DNA from: Jejubacter calystegiae
GTDB lineage: Bacteria > Pseudomonadota > Gammaproteobacteria > Enterobacterales > Enterobacteriaceae
Assembly (NCBI RefSeq): GCF_005671395.1
Contig: NZ_CP040428.1
Location: 1,860,001 to 1,924,000, forward strand
Direction of reading: 5' to 3'
Length of the DNA stretch: 64,000 nucleotides
The position numbers and the translations under genes were made by a program. How positions within the stretch are numbered: the first letter of the stretch is position 1; the number at the start of each line of letters is the position of its first letter. Under the pieces are notes generated by a model. It saw only the letters and a list, made by a program, of their open reading frames with translations, had not been told where the DNA came from and did no database searches. Of the stretch, positions 1 to 8,292 are shown in pieces.

Positions 1-1372
1 GGCTGGCGCCGTGGGATTGCAGCAGGTCGACGTAGGCATCCATCCTGCCAGCGGTGGTGGGCCCCAGCGAGCCAGAAGCGTAGCCTTCCGGCGTTTTGGC
101 GGGACCGGCGTAATAGATGGGGTGATCCTTCACGTACTGCGGCAGCGGTTCGCCGTTATCCAGCAGCGCTTTCAGCTTCGCATGGGCGATATCGCGAGCC
201 ACGATAATGGTGCCGTTCAGCGACAGACGGGTGGAAACCGGATACTGGCTTAGCTGGCGGCGGATGTCGTCCATCGGCTGGTTCAGGTCGATGCGCACCG
301 CTTCTCCTTCGCCCTGCTGACGCAGGTGTGCCGGGATATACTGCCCCGGGTGTTGCTCCAGTTTTTCGATCCAGATTCCGTCGCGATTAATTTTGGCCTT
401 AATATTACGGTCCGCCGAGCAGGAGACTCCCATACCGATGGGGCAGGAGGCGCCGTGACGCGGCAGGCGAATCACCCGGATATCGTGGGCGAAGTATTTA
501 CCGCCGAACTGGGCGCCGAGCCCCAGCTTTTGGGCTTCGAGCAGCAGTGCCTGCTCCAGCGCCCGATCGCGGAAGGCCTGGCCGTGTTCGTTACCCTCGT
601 CAGGCAGCGCATCGTAGTATTTGGCCGAGGCCAGCTTCACGGTCTTGAGGGTGGATTCGGCCGAGGTGCCGCCAATCACAAAGGCGATGTGATAGGGCGG
701 GCAGGCGGCAGTGCCCAGGGTTTTCATCTTCCCGACCAGGAAAGCCTTGAGTTTTTCCGGCGTCAGCAGCGCTTTGGTCTCCTGGTACAGGTACGTTTTG
801 TTGGCCGAGCCGCCGCCCTTGGCGATGCACAGGAACTTGTACTCGTCGCCGTCCACGCTGTAGAGATCGATCTGCGCGGGAAGGTTGGTGCCGGTATTCA
901 CCTCGTTATACATATCCAGCGCCGCATTCTGGGAATAGCGCAGGTTATCTTCGGTATAGGTGTCGTACACCCCGCGGGTCAGCGCCTGCTCATCGCCGCC
1001 GCCGGTCCAGACCTGCTGGCCTTTCTTACCGACGATAATGGCGGTGCCGGTATCCTGGCAGGTGGGCAGTACCCCTTTGGCGGCGATCTCCGAATTACGC
1101 AGAAACTGCAGCGCCACGTATTTATCGTTTTCGCTGGCTTCGGGATCGTTCAGGATGGCGGCCACCTGCTGTTGATGGGCCGGACGCAGCATAAAGGCGG
1201 CGTCGTGGAAGGCCTGGCGGGCCAGCAGGGTCAGCGCCTGGGGGGCCACTTTCAGCACCGGCTTACCGTCAAATTCCGCCACGCTCACGTGGTCGCGGGT
1301 CAGCAGATAGTATTCGGTATCGTCCTTGCCTGGCGGGAAGGGGGGCTGATAGAAAAACGGTTTATTCGACAT
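1..1372 (-). CDS. Class I fumarate hydratase (FumA/FumB type), C-terminus cut by window edge
   Basis: This enzyme interconverts fumarate and L-malate in the cytoplasm using an oxygen-sensitive [4Fe-4S] cluster. About 457 of the usual ~548 residues are visible, starting [13 protein letters not shown], which is nearly the E. coli FumA/FumB N-terminus. The three cluster cysteines are present in the contexts PTCQDTG (~105), AACPPYH (~224) and GVSCSADRN (~318). The gene follows the anion exchanger on the same strand with a 52-bp gap, so the two are probably co-transcribed. Beside DcuS/DcuR and a fumarate reductase it most likely plays the FumB role, supplying fumarate from malate anaerobically. 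FumA and FumB cannot be told apart by sequence alone. The last ~90 codons lie beyond base 1. Confidence 0.95.
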   Translation of the reverse strand, partial: MSNKPFFYQPPFPPGKDDTEYYLLTRDHVSVAEFDGKPVLKVAPQALTLLARQAFHDAAFMLRPAHQQQVAAILNDPEASENDKYVALQFLRNSEIAAKGVLPTCQDTGTAIIVGKKGQQVWTGGGDEQALTRGVYDTYTEDNLRYSQNAALDMYNEVNTGTNLPAQIDLYSVDGDEYKFLCIAKGGGSANKTYLYQETKALLTPEKLKAFLVGKMKTLGTAACPPYHIAFVIGGTSAESTLKTVKLASAKYYDALPDEGNEHGQAFRDRALEQALLLEAQKLGLGAQFGGKYFAHDIRVIRLPRHGASCPIGMGVSCSADRNIKAKINRDGIWIEKLEQHPGQYIPAHLRQQGEGEAVRIDLNQPMDDIRRQLSQYPVSTRLSLNGTIIVARDIAHAKLKALLDNGEPLPQYVKDHPIYYAGPAKTPEGYASGSLGPTTAGRMDAYVDLLQSHGAS

Positions 1373-1424
1373 AGCTCTCTCACTGATATGGGCCGCCGTA
1401 AACGGGCGGCCTTAAAAGTACAAA

Positions 1425-2933
1425 TCAGAACATCATGGACATCCACGGATAGCCGATGAACAGCAGTGCCGCCAGGAAGATGGCGCCGAAAATGGTGCCC
1501 ATCCGCCAGTAATCTTTGGCGGGCAGATAGCCGCTGCCGTAGTAGATAGGGCTGGGGCCGGTGCCGTAAGGGGTGATAATCCCCATTACCCCCAGCGAGG
1601 TGACCATCAGCAGGCAGAACACCTGCATATTGATGCCGGGAATGGTGGCGGCGATGGTCAGCATGGCTGGCAGTAGCGCCGTGGTGTGCGCCGTGGTGCT
1701 GGCGAACAGATAGTGCAGCAGATAGAAAGCCAGCAGCAGCACTATGGTGGCGGTGCCGGGCGAGATACCGCCCATCAGGGCACCGCCCTCTTTGCCCAGC
1801 CAGCCGATAAAGCCGGTGCTGGAAAGGCCATCGGCCAGCGCCACCAGGGTGGCGAACCAGACGAAAGTATTCCAGGCCGCCTTATTGCCAGTGATATCAC
1901 CCCACTGCAGGACCCCGGTCCACAGCATCAGACCGATGATCAGCAGGGCCGCCATGGCCGGTTCAATCCAACTGGTGGCGAAGATCCACATCGCCAGCGC
2001 GCAGCAGACAAACGCCAGCAGCAGGATCTCATTGCGCGACAGTTTGCCCAGCTTTTCCAGCTCGCGGGCGGCCCACAGCGGCACTTCGTTATTGACCTTA
2101 ACTTCCGGCGGGTAGAACCAGTAAGCCAGCAGCGGCATGGTCAGTATCAGCAGTACCCCCAGCGGCAGAAAGGCCAGGAACCAGGTGCCCCAGGCGATAT
2201 CGATACCGACAATGCTTTTCACCAGCGCCAGCGCCAGCAGGTTAGGGGCCAGCGCGGAAAGGAACATCGAGCTGGTGATACAGGCGGCGGTAATCGCCAC
2301 CCACATCAGATAAGAGCCGATACGGCGGGCGCTGGGGTCGTTGGGTTTAGAGCCGTACAGCGGCGGCAGGTTGGCGATAATCGGGTAGATGGTTCCGCCG
2401 CTGCGTGCCGTGTTGGAAGGGGTAAACGGCGCCAGCAGCAGGTCGGCCAGGGTAATGGCGTAACCCAGAGTCAGGCTGCGGCGCCCCAGATATTTCACCA
2501 GGATTAACGCCAGGCGGCGGCCGAAGTTGGTTTTGTCGTAGCCCGCGGCAAACATAAAGGCGCCGAAGATCAGCCAGACGGTGGAGTTGCCGAAGCCGCT
2601 GACCGCCCACTTAAAGGAGCTGGCGGCCATTTTAAAGCCCGGCGCCGCCACCTGTTCGGGGCTGAACAGCAGCCACTGGCTGCCAAGGGCGATGATCACC
2701 ACGCCGGTCAGGCCGATAACGGCCCCGGGCAGCGGTTCGAAAATAAGACCGACAATCACGCCGACGAAGATGGCGAAGTAGTGCCAGGCATGGGGAGGAA
2801 GCCCTTCCGGCACCGGGATGAAGAACAGCAGTAGCCCGACGATAAAGGGCAGTGCCATCATCACCAGGCGTTTGCCGTTGCCGCTGGTGATATTTCCCGC
2901 AGCGGCAGGCGGTATCGATGTTTTTGCGTTCAT
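1425..2933 (-). CDS. DASS-family dicarboxylate/tricarboxylate anion exchanger (CitT/TtdT-like)
   Basis: This is a 502-residue inner-membrane carrier of the divalent anion:Na+ symporter/antiporter family, close in length to CitT and TtdT (487). It has about a dozen hydrophobic segments. The two family signature regions are present, SNTARSGGTIYPI at ~170 and the C-terminal half with ITPYGTGPSPIYYGSGY at ~455-470. Family members exchange citrate, tartrate or C4-dicarboxylates for succinate. Next to fumarase and fumarate reductase, the likely job is uptake of malate, tartrate or fumarate against succinate efflux, replacing DcuB; the exact substrate is inferred only. It is the first gene of the permease-fumarase operon, reading away from the FNR-box region. 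Confidence 0.88.
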   Translation of the reverse strand: MNAKTSIPPAAAGNITSGNGKRLVMMALPFIVGLLLFFIPVPEGLPPHAWHYFAIFVGVIVGLIFEPLPGAVIGLTGVVIIALGSQWLLFSPEQVAAPGFKMAASSFKWAVSGFGNSTVWLIFGAFMFAAGYDKTNFGRRLALILVKYLGRRSLTLGYAITLADLLLAPFTPSNTARSGGTIYPIIANLPPLYGSKPNDPSARRIGSYLMWVAITAACITSSMFLSALAPNLLALALVKSIVGIDIAWGTWFLAFLPLGVLLILTMPLLAYWFYPPEVKVNNEVPLWAARELEKLGKLSRNEILLLAFVCCALAMWIFATSWIEPAMAALLIIGLMLWTGVLQWGDITGNKAAWNTFVWFATLVALADGLSSTGFIGWLGKEGGALMGGISPGTATIVLLLAFYLLHYLFASTTAHTTALLPAMLTIAATIPGINMQVFCLLMVTSLGVMGIITPYGTGPSPIYYGSGYLPAKDYWRMGTIFGAIFLAALLFIGYPWMSMMF

Positions 2934-3545
2934 ATGAAAGGTCTGTAAGTGGTTAAAAATTCGGTTATGCGACCAGATGCTATTGGGTTTTTTTAGTTAT
3001 TTAACTTTCTTTAGTTTCTAAATGACAATAAATAAGAATCTGGCCCACGCTAATTCAGCGCCAAAAGCGCAGCGTTGAATTTAAATATTTGATATCTCCA
3101 TCATGCATTTTTCAATGCGCGGTCTGTTGATCGCCATCAATAAAATACAACCAATAGCGCGCAAGGTAAAATAAAAATAACCCTATAGGATTATGGTTTT
3201 TTCTGGTGTATCTATCAGAATAAGCGGCTGCTAATTAGCGGCGTATGAGGGCTTGTGGTTTTATCTTATTGTTTTTATTGTGATTGTTGTTTTTGGTGAT
3301 AAAGCGACCAGGTAATTAAAAAGTTTACATATTTAATAGATTGTAAACACTTTATATTAAAAATATAATGCTTTTGAGGTAGTTGTGTTATTGCCATTAT
3401 TCAATAGTTTTTTAACTAATGTAATTGCTTTAGTAACTAAAAATACAATTATATTAATGGCGTTAAATGCGGCAAAAAAACATAACCAGAATAGCGTCGC
3501 TCATGAATTATCAGGTTTAAATTTTAAAAGTTTGGAGTTTTCTTT
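2934..3545 (+). other. AT-rich divergent regulatory region, permease/fumarase versus fumarate reductase
   Basis: This 612-bp gap holds no credible gene and is much more AT-rich than its flanks. It contains the perfect FNR box listed separately and several A/T tracts. The reductase ribosome-binding site GGAG lies about seven bases before the ATG at 3546. DcuR and FNR control of both directions is plausible from context, but I could not define a DcuR site. Confidence 0.7.
3127..3140. promoter_or_regulatory. Perfect FNR box (TTGAT-N4-ATCAA)
   Basis: TTGATCGCCATCAA matches the FNR consensus TTGAT-N4-ATCAA at all ten specified positions. Its centre is about 200 bp from the permease start codon and about 410 bp from the reductase start. 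On the minus strand a CATGAT hexamer at 3105-3100 sits where a -10 element would be if FNR bound at -41.5, so anaerobic activation of the permease-fumarase operon is the simplest reading. The box is seen directly; function is inferred. Confidence 0.8.
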
Positions 3546-6326
3546 ATGAACAGTCATCGGGAGATATTCAGCCCTTTTACGTTACCTAACGGAACTGAGC
3601 TGAAAAACCGCCTGGTCATGGCCCCTATGACCACCTGTACCGGTTATTACGACGGCACGGTGACCAGCGAACTGGTGGAATATTACCGGGCGCGGGCTGG
3701 CACCCTCGGAACCCTTATTGTGGAGTGCTGTTTCGTCGACTCTCTGGGGCCGGCCTTCCCGGGCGCACTGGGGATCGACAGCGACGATAAGATCCCGGGT
3801 CTGGCGCGGATCGTCGATGCCATTCACGGCCGCGGCTCCCGGGCGATTTTGCAGATCTACCACGGCGGTCGCATGGTGGATCCGATGCTGATTGGTGGCC
3901 GTACGCCGGTAGCGCCGAGCGCCCTGGCCGCACCGCGCGACGGCGCCGTGATCCCGGCCGCCCTGACCGGCGATGACGTCGTCGCGATGGTCGGTAAATT
4001 TGGCGATGGGGTACGGCGTGCCATTCAGGCGGGCTTTGACGGTGTTGAGCTGCACGGCGCCAATACCTATCTGATTCAGCAATTTTACTCCCCGAACTCT
4101 AACCAGCGCGATGATGAATGGGGCGGTAGCCGCGATAACCGCGCCCGCTTCCCGCTGGCGGTGCTGGATATCACCCATAAGATGGTGAACCAGTACGCCG
4201 ACGACGCTTTTATCATCGGTTATCGCTTCTCGCCGGAAGAGCTGGAAGTCCCCGGCATTCGCTTCGACGATACGCTGTATCTGATGGAAAAGCTGGCCGA
4301 ACGCGGGCTGGACTATCTGCACTTCTCCATGGGCTACACCCTGCGTGGATCTATCGTCGATACCGCAGATCCCACGCCGCTTATTGAGAAATTCGTGGCG
4401 CAGCGTTCCGCCAGCCTGGCGCAACTGCCGGTGATTGGGGTGGGGAATGTGGTCACTGAATCCGACGCTCAGATGGCGCTGGATCGCGGCTACGATATGG
4501 TGGCGGTGGGGCGTGCCTGCATCGCTTATCCAGACTGGGCCGATCGCATTGCCCGCGGCGAGGCGCCGGAACTGTTTATCGACAGCACCCAGCGGGCGGC
4601 GCTCAATATCCCTGAGCCGCTGTGGCGCTTCTCGCTGGTCGAGGCCATGATTCGCGACATGAGCATGGGCGAATCGAAGTTTAAGCCCGGCCTGTACAGC
4701 GAAACGGTTCAGGATGAGGCTAAATCGCTGGTGATCGACGTGACTCTGGAAACCGATCGCATCGCCGATATCGCTCTGGCCTCCGGTCCGGATCGGGATG
4801 TGGCCTTTACCTCCAGCTTTGAAGAGATCCGCGAACGGATTCTGGATGCCAACACTCCGCACGTCGATGCTATTTCCGGCGCCACCAGCCAGAGCGAAGC
4901 GGTGAAAAAGGCGGTATCGAAAGCGATGATTCAGTCCGGTAAGGCGCTGGCGGCAGAGCAGGGCGGCGATCCGCAGCCCCAGAGCTACGATGTGGTGGTC
5001 GTGGGCAGCGGCGGCGCGGGGCTGGCGGCGGCCATTCAGGCTCACGACGAGGGGAGTCGCGTACTTATCGTCGAAAAAATGCCGACGATTGGCGGTAACA
5101 CCATTAAGGCGTCGGTGGGGATGAACGCCGCCGAGACCCGCTTCCAGCGGGTGAAAGGGATTCACGACAGCAAAGCGCTGTTCTATCAGGAGACCCTGAA
5201 AGGCGGCCAGAACAAGAACAACCCCGAACTGCTGCGCCGTTTTGTGGAAAACGCTCCCCAGGCCATTGAGTGGCTGGCGCAACGCGGCATTATGTTGAAT
5301 GACATCACCATTACTGGTGGAATGAGCATTGACCGCACCCACCGTCCGCGCGACCGTTCCGCGGTAGGCGGCTACCTGATTAGCGGCCTGGTACGCAATA
5401 TCAATAAACGCGGTATCGCGGTGATGCTGGATACCTCGGTGACTGAAATCCTGATGGATAACGGTCGGGTCAGCGGTCTGGCCCTGAAGAATGAGGAGGG
5501 TGAGACGCTCACCGTTGAAGCCCGCAGCGTGATTGTCGCCACCGGCGGCTTTAGCGCCAACAGCCAGATGGTGGTGAAATACCGCCCGGATCTGGCAGGC
5601 TTTGTCACCACCAACCACAAAGGGGCCACCGGTAGCGGTATTGCGCTGCTGGAACAGATTGGCGCCGGTACCGTGGATATGGGCGAGATTCAGATCCACC
5701 CCACCGTTGAGCAGTCCACCTCTTATCTGATTTCCGAAGCGATTCGCGGTGGCGGCGCCATCCTGGTCAATCAGCAGGGCAGTCGTTTCTATAATGAAAT
5801 GGAGACCCGCGATAAGGTCTCGGCGCAGATTATCGCGCTGCCGGAAAAATATGCTTATGTGGTGTTCGACGAACACGTGCGCGCCAGTAACAAAGCCGCC
5901 GATGAATATATCGCCCGGGGGCTTGTGACCAGCGCCAGTACGGCCGTGGAACTGGCGGAAAAAACCGGGATGGATCCGCAGCGCCTGGTGGCGACCCTGG
6001 AACGCTACAACGGCTTTGTCGAGCGCCAGGAGGACGAGGAGTTCGGGCGTAAGACCGCGCTGCGTAGTCCCCTGAACGCCGGGCCGTTCCATGCCATTCG
6101 TATTGCGCCTGGGGTGCACCACACCATGGGCGGCGTGACTATCGATACCGATACCGCGGTGCTGGATACATCCCGGCGGGCTATTCCAGGCGCTTTTGCC
6201 GCAGGGGAAGTGGTAGGGGGCATTCACGGCGGCAACCGCATTGGCGGTAACGCGGTAGCGGATATTATTATCTTCGGTACGCTGGCCGGGCATCAGGCCG
6301 CTGCGCATGCGAAGGCCGGGGACTGA
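3546..6326 (+). CDS. NADH:fumarate reductase, OYE / FMN-bind / FAD-binding fusion
   Basis: This 926-residue cytoplasmic flavoprotein (no signal peptide) has three modules. Residues ~1-370 are an old-yellow-enzyme barrel (ELHGANTYLIQQFYSPNSN at ~170-190), likely oxidising NADH. Residues ~385-470 are an FMN-bind domain with the ApbE target motif D441-AIS-GAT447, where Thr447 is the expected covalent FMN site. Residues ~480-926 are a flavocytochrome-c/FrdA-type FAD domain with GSGGAGLAAAIQ at its start and GGNRIGGNAVAD near the end. The same architecture is known from the Klebsiella pneumoniae soluble NADH:fumarate reductase, which uses ApbE-attached FMN. ApbE is the next gene. The enzyme would dump NADH electrons on fumarate without the quinone pool. 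A GGAG ribosome-binding site supports the start. Confidence 0.93.
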   Translation: MNSHREIFSPFTLPNGTELKNRLVMAPMTTCTGYYDGTVTSELVEYYRARAGTLGTLIVECCFVDSLGPAFPGALGIDSDDKIPGLARIVDAIHGRGSRAILQIYHGGRMVDPMLIGGRTPVAPSALAAPRDGAVIPAALTGDDVVAMVGKFGDGVRRAIQAGFDGVELHGANTYLIQQFYSPNSNQRDDEWGGSRDNRARFPLAVLDITHKMVNQYADDAFIIGYRFSPEELEVPGIRFDDTLYLMEKLAERGLDYLHFSMGYTLRGSIVDTADPTPLIEKFVAQRSASLAQLPVIGVGNVVTESDAQMALDRGYDMVAVGRACIAYPDWADRIARGEAPELFIDSTQRAALNIPEPLWRFSLVEAMIRDMSMGESKFKPGLYSETVQDEAKSLVIDVTLETDRIADIALASGPDRDVAFTSSFEEIRERILDANTPHVDAISGATSQSEAVKKAVSKAMIQSGKALAAEQGGDPQPQSYDVVVVGSGGAGLAAAIQAHDEGSRVLIVEKMPTIGGNTIKASVGMNAAETRFQRVKGIHDSKALFYQETLKGGQNKNNPELLRRFVENAPQAIEWLAQRGIMLNDITITGGMSIDRTHRPRDRSAVGGYLISGLVRNINKRGIAVMLDTSVTEILMDNGRVSGLALKNEEGETLTVEARSVIVATGGFSANSQMVVKYRPDLAGFVTTNHKGATGSGIALLEQIGAGTVDMGEIQIHPTVEQSTSYLISEAIRGGGAILVNQQGSRFYNEMETRDKVSAQIIALPEKYAYVVFDEHVRASNKAADEYIARGLVTSASTAVELAEKTGMDPQRLVATLERYNGFVERQEDEEFGRKTALRSPLNAGPFHAIRIAPGVHHTMGGVTIDTDTAVLDTSRRAIPGAFAAGEVVGGIHGGNRIGGNAVADIIIFGTLAGHQAAAHAKAGD

Positions 6327-6328
6327 TC

Positions 6329-6616
6329 CCTCACCCCGGCCCTCTCCCAAAGGGAGAGGGGGAAAACCGCACGCCTGGCTCCCTCCTTCAAAGGGAGAGG
6401 GGAAAACCGCACGCCTGACTCTCTCCTTCAAAGGGAGAGGGGGAAAACCGCACGCCTGACTCTCTCCTTCAAAGGGGGAGGGGGAAAACCGCACGCCTGA
6501 CTCTCTCCTTCAAAGGGGGAGGGGGAAAACCGCACCATCTAACTCCCTCTCCCCTGGGGGGAGAGGGTTGGGGTGAGGGGCAAATACGGGGAGAGGCTTG
6601 GGTGAGGGGCAAAGGC
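6329..6616. repeat. Array of five ~41-bp tandem repeats flanked by CCCTCACCC / GGGTGAGGG inverted elements
   Basis: The whole reductase-apbE gap is repeat. It opens with CCCTCACCCCGGCCCTCTCC and its partner GGGAGAGGG. Then a unit with the core AAAACCGCAC recurs at 6363, 6403, 6444, 6485 and 6526, each followed by a CCTTCAAAGGG(A/G)GAGGG dyad, so the period is 40-41 bp. It closes with CCCTCTCCCC and GGGAGAGGG...GGGTGAGGGG, plus a second partial GGGTGAGGGG near 6600. The outer halves match the dispersed palindromic element common in gammaproteobacterial intergenic DNA. The internal tandem expansion is unusual. It could fold in the reductase-apbE mRNA and affect expression of apbE. Confidence 0.9.
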
Positions 6617-6635
6617 AAACAACAGGGAGCTCGCT

Positions 6636-7592
6636 ATGCCACACAACGACGGTCACTGGCACTACGCGGCGGTACTGATGGGCTCGCCGGTCCGCCTCAC
6701 CCTGGCGAAACCCCGGGAAGCGCTGGCGGCCAGCGTTTTCCGGCTGATTAAACAGTACGAAGATCTGCTGACCGTGAATCGCGCCGACTCCCAGGTGATG
6801 GCGATAAACCACGCAGCCGGACATCATCCGGTGGCGGTCAGCCGCCCGGTGTTTGAGCTAATTCGCCGTGCCCGGGCCGCCAGTCTGCTGCCGGACAGCG
6901 CCTTTAATCTCGCCATTGGCCCGTTGGTAAAACGCTGGCGTATCGGCTTTCGGGGCGATAGCGTGCCCCCCGCTCACGAACTGAGCGCACTGCTGCCGCT
7001 GACCCGGCCCGACGCCGTGCTTCTTGATGAGGCCGCGGGTAGCGTGATGCTGGCCCGGCCCGGTATGGAGATCGACCTTGGGGCTATCGCCAAAGGCTAT
7101 ATCGCCGATCGGGTTCGCGATTTTCTGCGTCGGGAAGGGGTGGTTCGGGGGGTGATTAATCTGGGCGGCAATGTTCAGACCCTGGGGAGCGGTTGGTCCA
7201 TCGGGCTGAAACGGCCGTTTGCCGGGGGCGATGCGCTGGTGGGCGCGCTGGAGGTCGGGGATCGTTCGGTGGTGACTTCCGGCACCTATGAGCGCTACTT
7301 TGAGCAGGACGGTCAGCGCTACCACCATATCCTTGACCCGCGTACCGGCTATCCCCTTGATAACGAGCTGGATAGCGTCACCATTATTTCCGCCGACTCT
7401 ATCGATGGCGATATCTGGACCACCCTGATCTACGGTATGGGGGTGAGCCAGGGCTGTGCCGCCCTGCGGGAGCGACCGGATATCGAAGCTATTTTCGTCA
7501 CCCGGGATCGCCGGGTGATTCTCTCCTCTTCCCGCCAGTTCCGTTTTCGGCTACTTGACGACGACTACCGCCTTACTGACAGTACTGCTTAA
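6636..7592 (+). CDS. apbE: FAD:protein FMN transferase ApbE
   Basis: This enzyme transfers the FMN part of FAD to a Thr or Ser hydroxyl in FMN-bind domains, using Mg2+. The 318-residue protein carries the family landmarks: DLGAIAKGYIADRV at ~147-160, NLGGNV at ~170 and HHILDPRTGYPLDN at ~230. No signal peptide or lipobox is seen, so this is a cytoplasmic version, matching a cytoplasmic target. Its position directly after the fumarate reductase fusion makes that protein the evident substrate. The start at 6636 is supported by AGGGAG about six bases upstream. Its 3' end overlaps the convergent dcuR by 20 bp. Confidence 0.94.
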   Translation: MPHNDGHWHYAAVLMGSPVRLTLAKPREALAASVFRLIKQYEDLLTVNRADSQVMAINHAAGHHPVAVSRPVFELIRRARAASLLPDSAFNLAIGPLVKRWRIGFRGDSVPPAHELSALLPLTRPDAVLLDEAAGSVMLARPGMEIDLGAIAKGYIADRVRDFLRREGVVRGVINLGGNVQTLGSGWSIGLKRPFAGGDALVGALEVGDRSVVTSGTYERYFEQDGQRYHHILDPRTGYPLDNELDSVTIISADSIDGDIWTTLIYGMGVSQGCAALRERPDIEAIFVTRDRRVILSSSRQFRFRLLDDDYRLTDSTA

Positions 7593-8292
7593 GCAGCCCG
7601 ATATGCTGGGGCTGGACCTGGTAGCGGTAGAGCGGTCGGCCGGTGGCGCCGTAGTGGATGCTGGTATCCAGAATATTAATCTGCGCCAGCCAGATCAGAT
7701 ATTTACGACAGGAAACCCGGGAAATGCCCACCGCGTTAGCCAGTTCGTCGGTGGAAAATTCGCTCTGGGGGTGGGCATCAATCCACTGACACAGAGTGCG
7801 TAGGGTCTGAGCCGTCAGCCCTTTTGGCAGCCGTCGGCTGTCTGCGACCTCTGGCGCGCCGCCGTGCAGCAGGCGATCGACATCCGCCTGCTCGTAGTAG
7901 TCGTGGCTGTCCATCTGGTTTTTGCGATCCCGCCAGGCGGTGAGCGCCTCTTCAAAGCGCGGAAACTGGAAGGGTTTGATCAGGTAGTCCACCACGCCGT
8001 AGTGCAGCGAAGTCTGAACGGTGGCGCTGTCGGAAGCCGATGAAATCATGATCACATCGACAGGGCGGCCGGTGGCGCGAATATCCGGCAGCAGGTCCAG
8101 CCCGCTGTCCTGCTGCATATAAACGTCCAGCAGCACCAGATCGACCGCCAGGGCGGGATCGTTCAGCATCTCCCGCGCCTGATCGAGGTTGGAGGCGACC
8201 CCGCAGCAGTGAAATCCCTGGACTCTGGCGACATAGCAGCGGTTCAGTTCCGCCACCATGGCGTCATCATCAACGATTAAAACATTTATCAC
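7573..8292 (-). CDS. dcuR: C4-dicarboxylate response regulator DcuR
   Basis: This is a 239-residue CitB-family response regulator, almost colinear with E. coli DcuR. The receiver has the acidic cluster D8-D9-D10, the phospho-acceptor Asp56 (LLDVYMQ) and the conserved Lys in DYLIKPF. The C-terminal winged-helix part contains SRVSCRKYLIWL and ends in LLKQYCQ, as in E. coli. The start codon is GTG at 8292, overlapping the dcuS stop as GTGA, so the pair is translationally coupled. It is phosphorylated by DcuS and in E. coli activates dcuB, fumB, dctA and frd. Here the adjacent reductase, fumarase and exchanger are the likely regulon. Confidence 0.95.
   Translation of the reverse strand: MINVLIVDDDAMVAELNRCYVARVQGFHCCGVASNLDQAREMLNDPALAVDLVLLDVYMQQDSGLDLLPDIRATGRPVDVIMISSASDSATVQTSLHYGVVDYLIKPFQFPRFEEALTAWRDRKNQMDSHDYYEQADVDRLLHGGAPEVADSRRLPKGLTAQTLRTLCQWIDAHPQSEFSTDELANAVGISRVSCRKYLIWLAQINILDTSIHYGATGRPLYRYQVQPQHIGLLKQYCQ

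Noticed and set aside
326-1459. A 377-codon plus-strand frame over the fumarase gene
   Set aside because: The minus strand encodes class I fumarase with all three cluster cysteines; the plus frame has no recognisable features.
3582-6494. A 970-codon open frame on the minus strand across the fumarate reductase gene
   Set aside because: It is the antisense shadow of a high-GC coding region: the composition is His/Gln/Arg-rich without any domain, and the plus strand encodes a clear three-domain flavoprotein.
6344-6545. Regular 41-bp repeats as a possible CRISPR array
   Set aside because: The units are directly adjacent with no unique spacers of constant length, and no cas genes are present.
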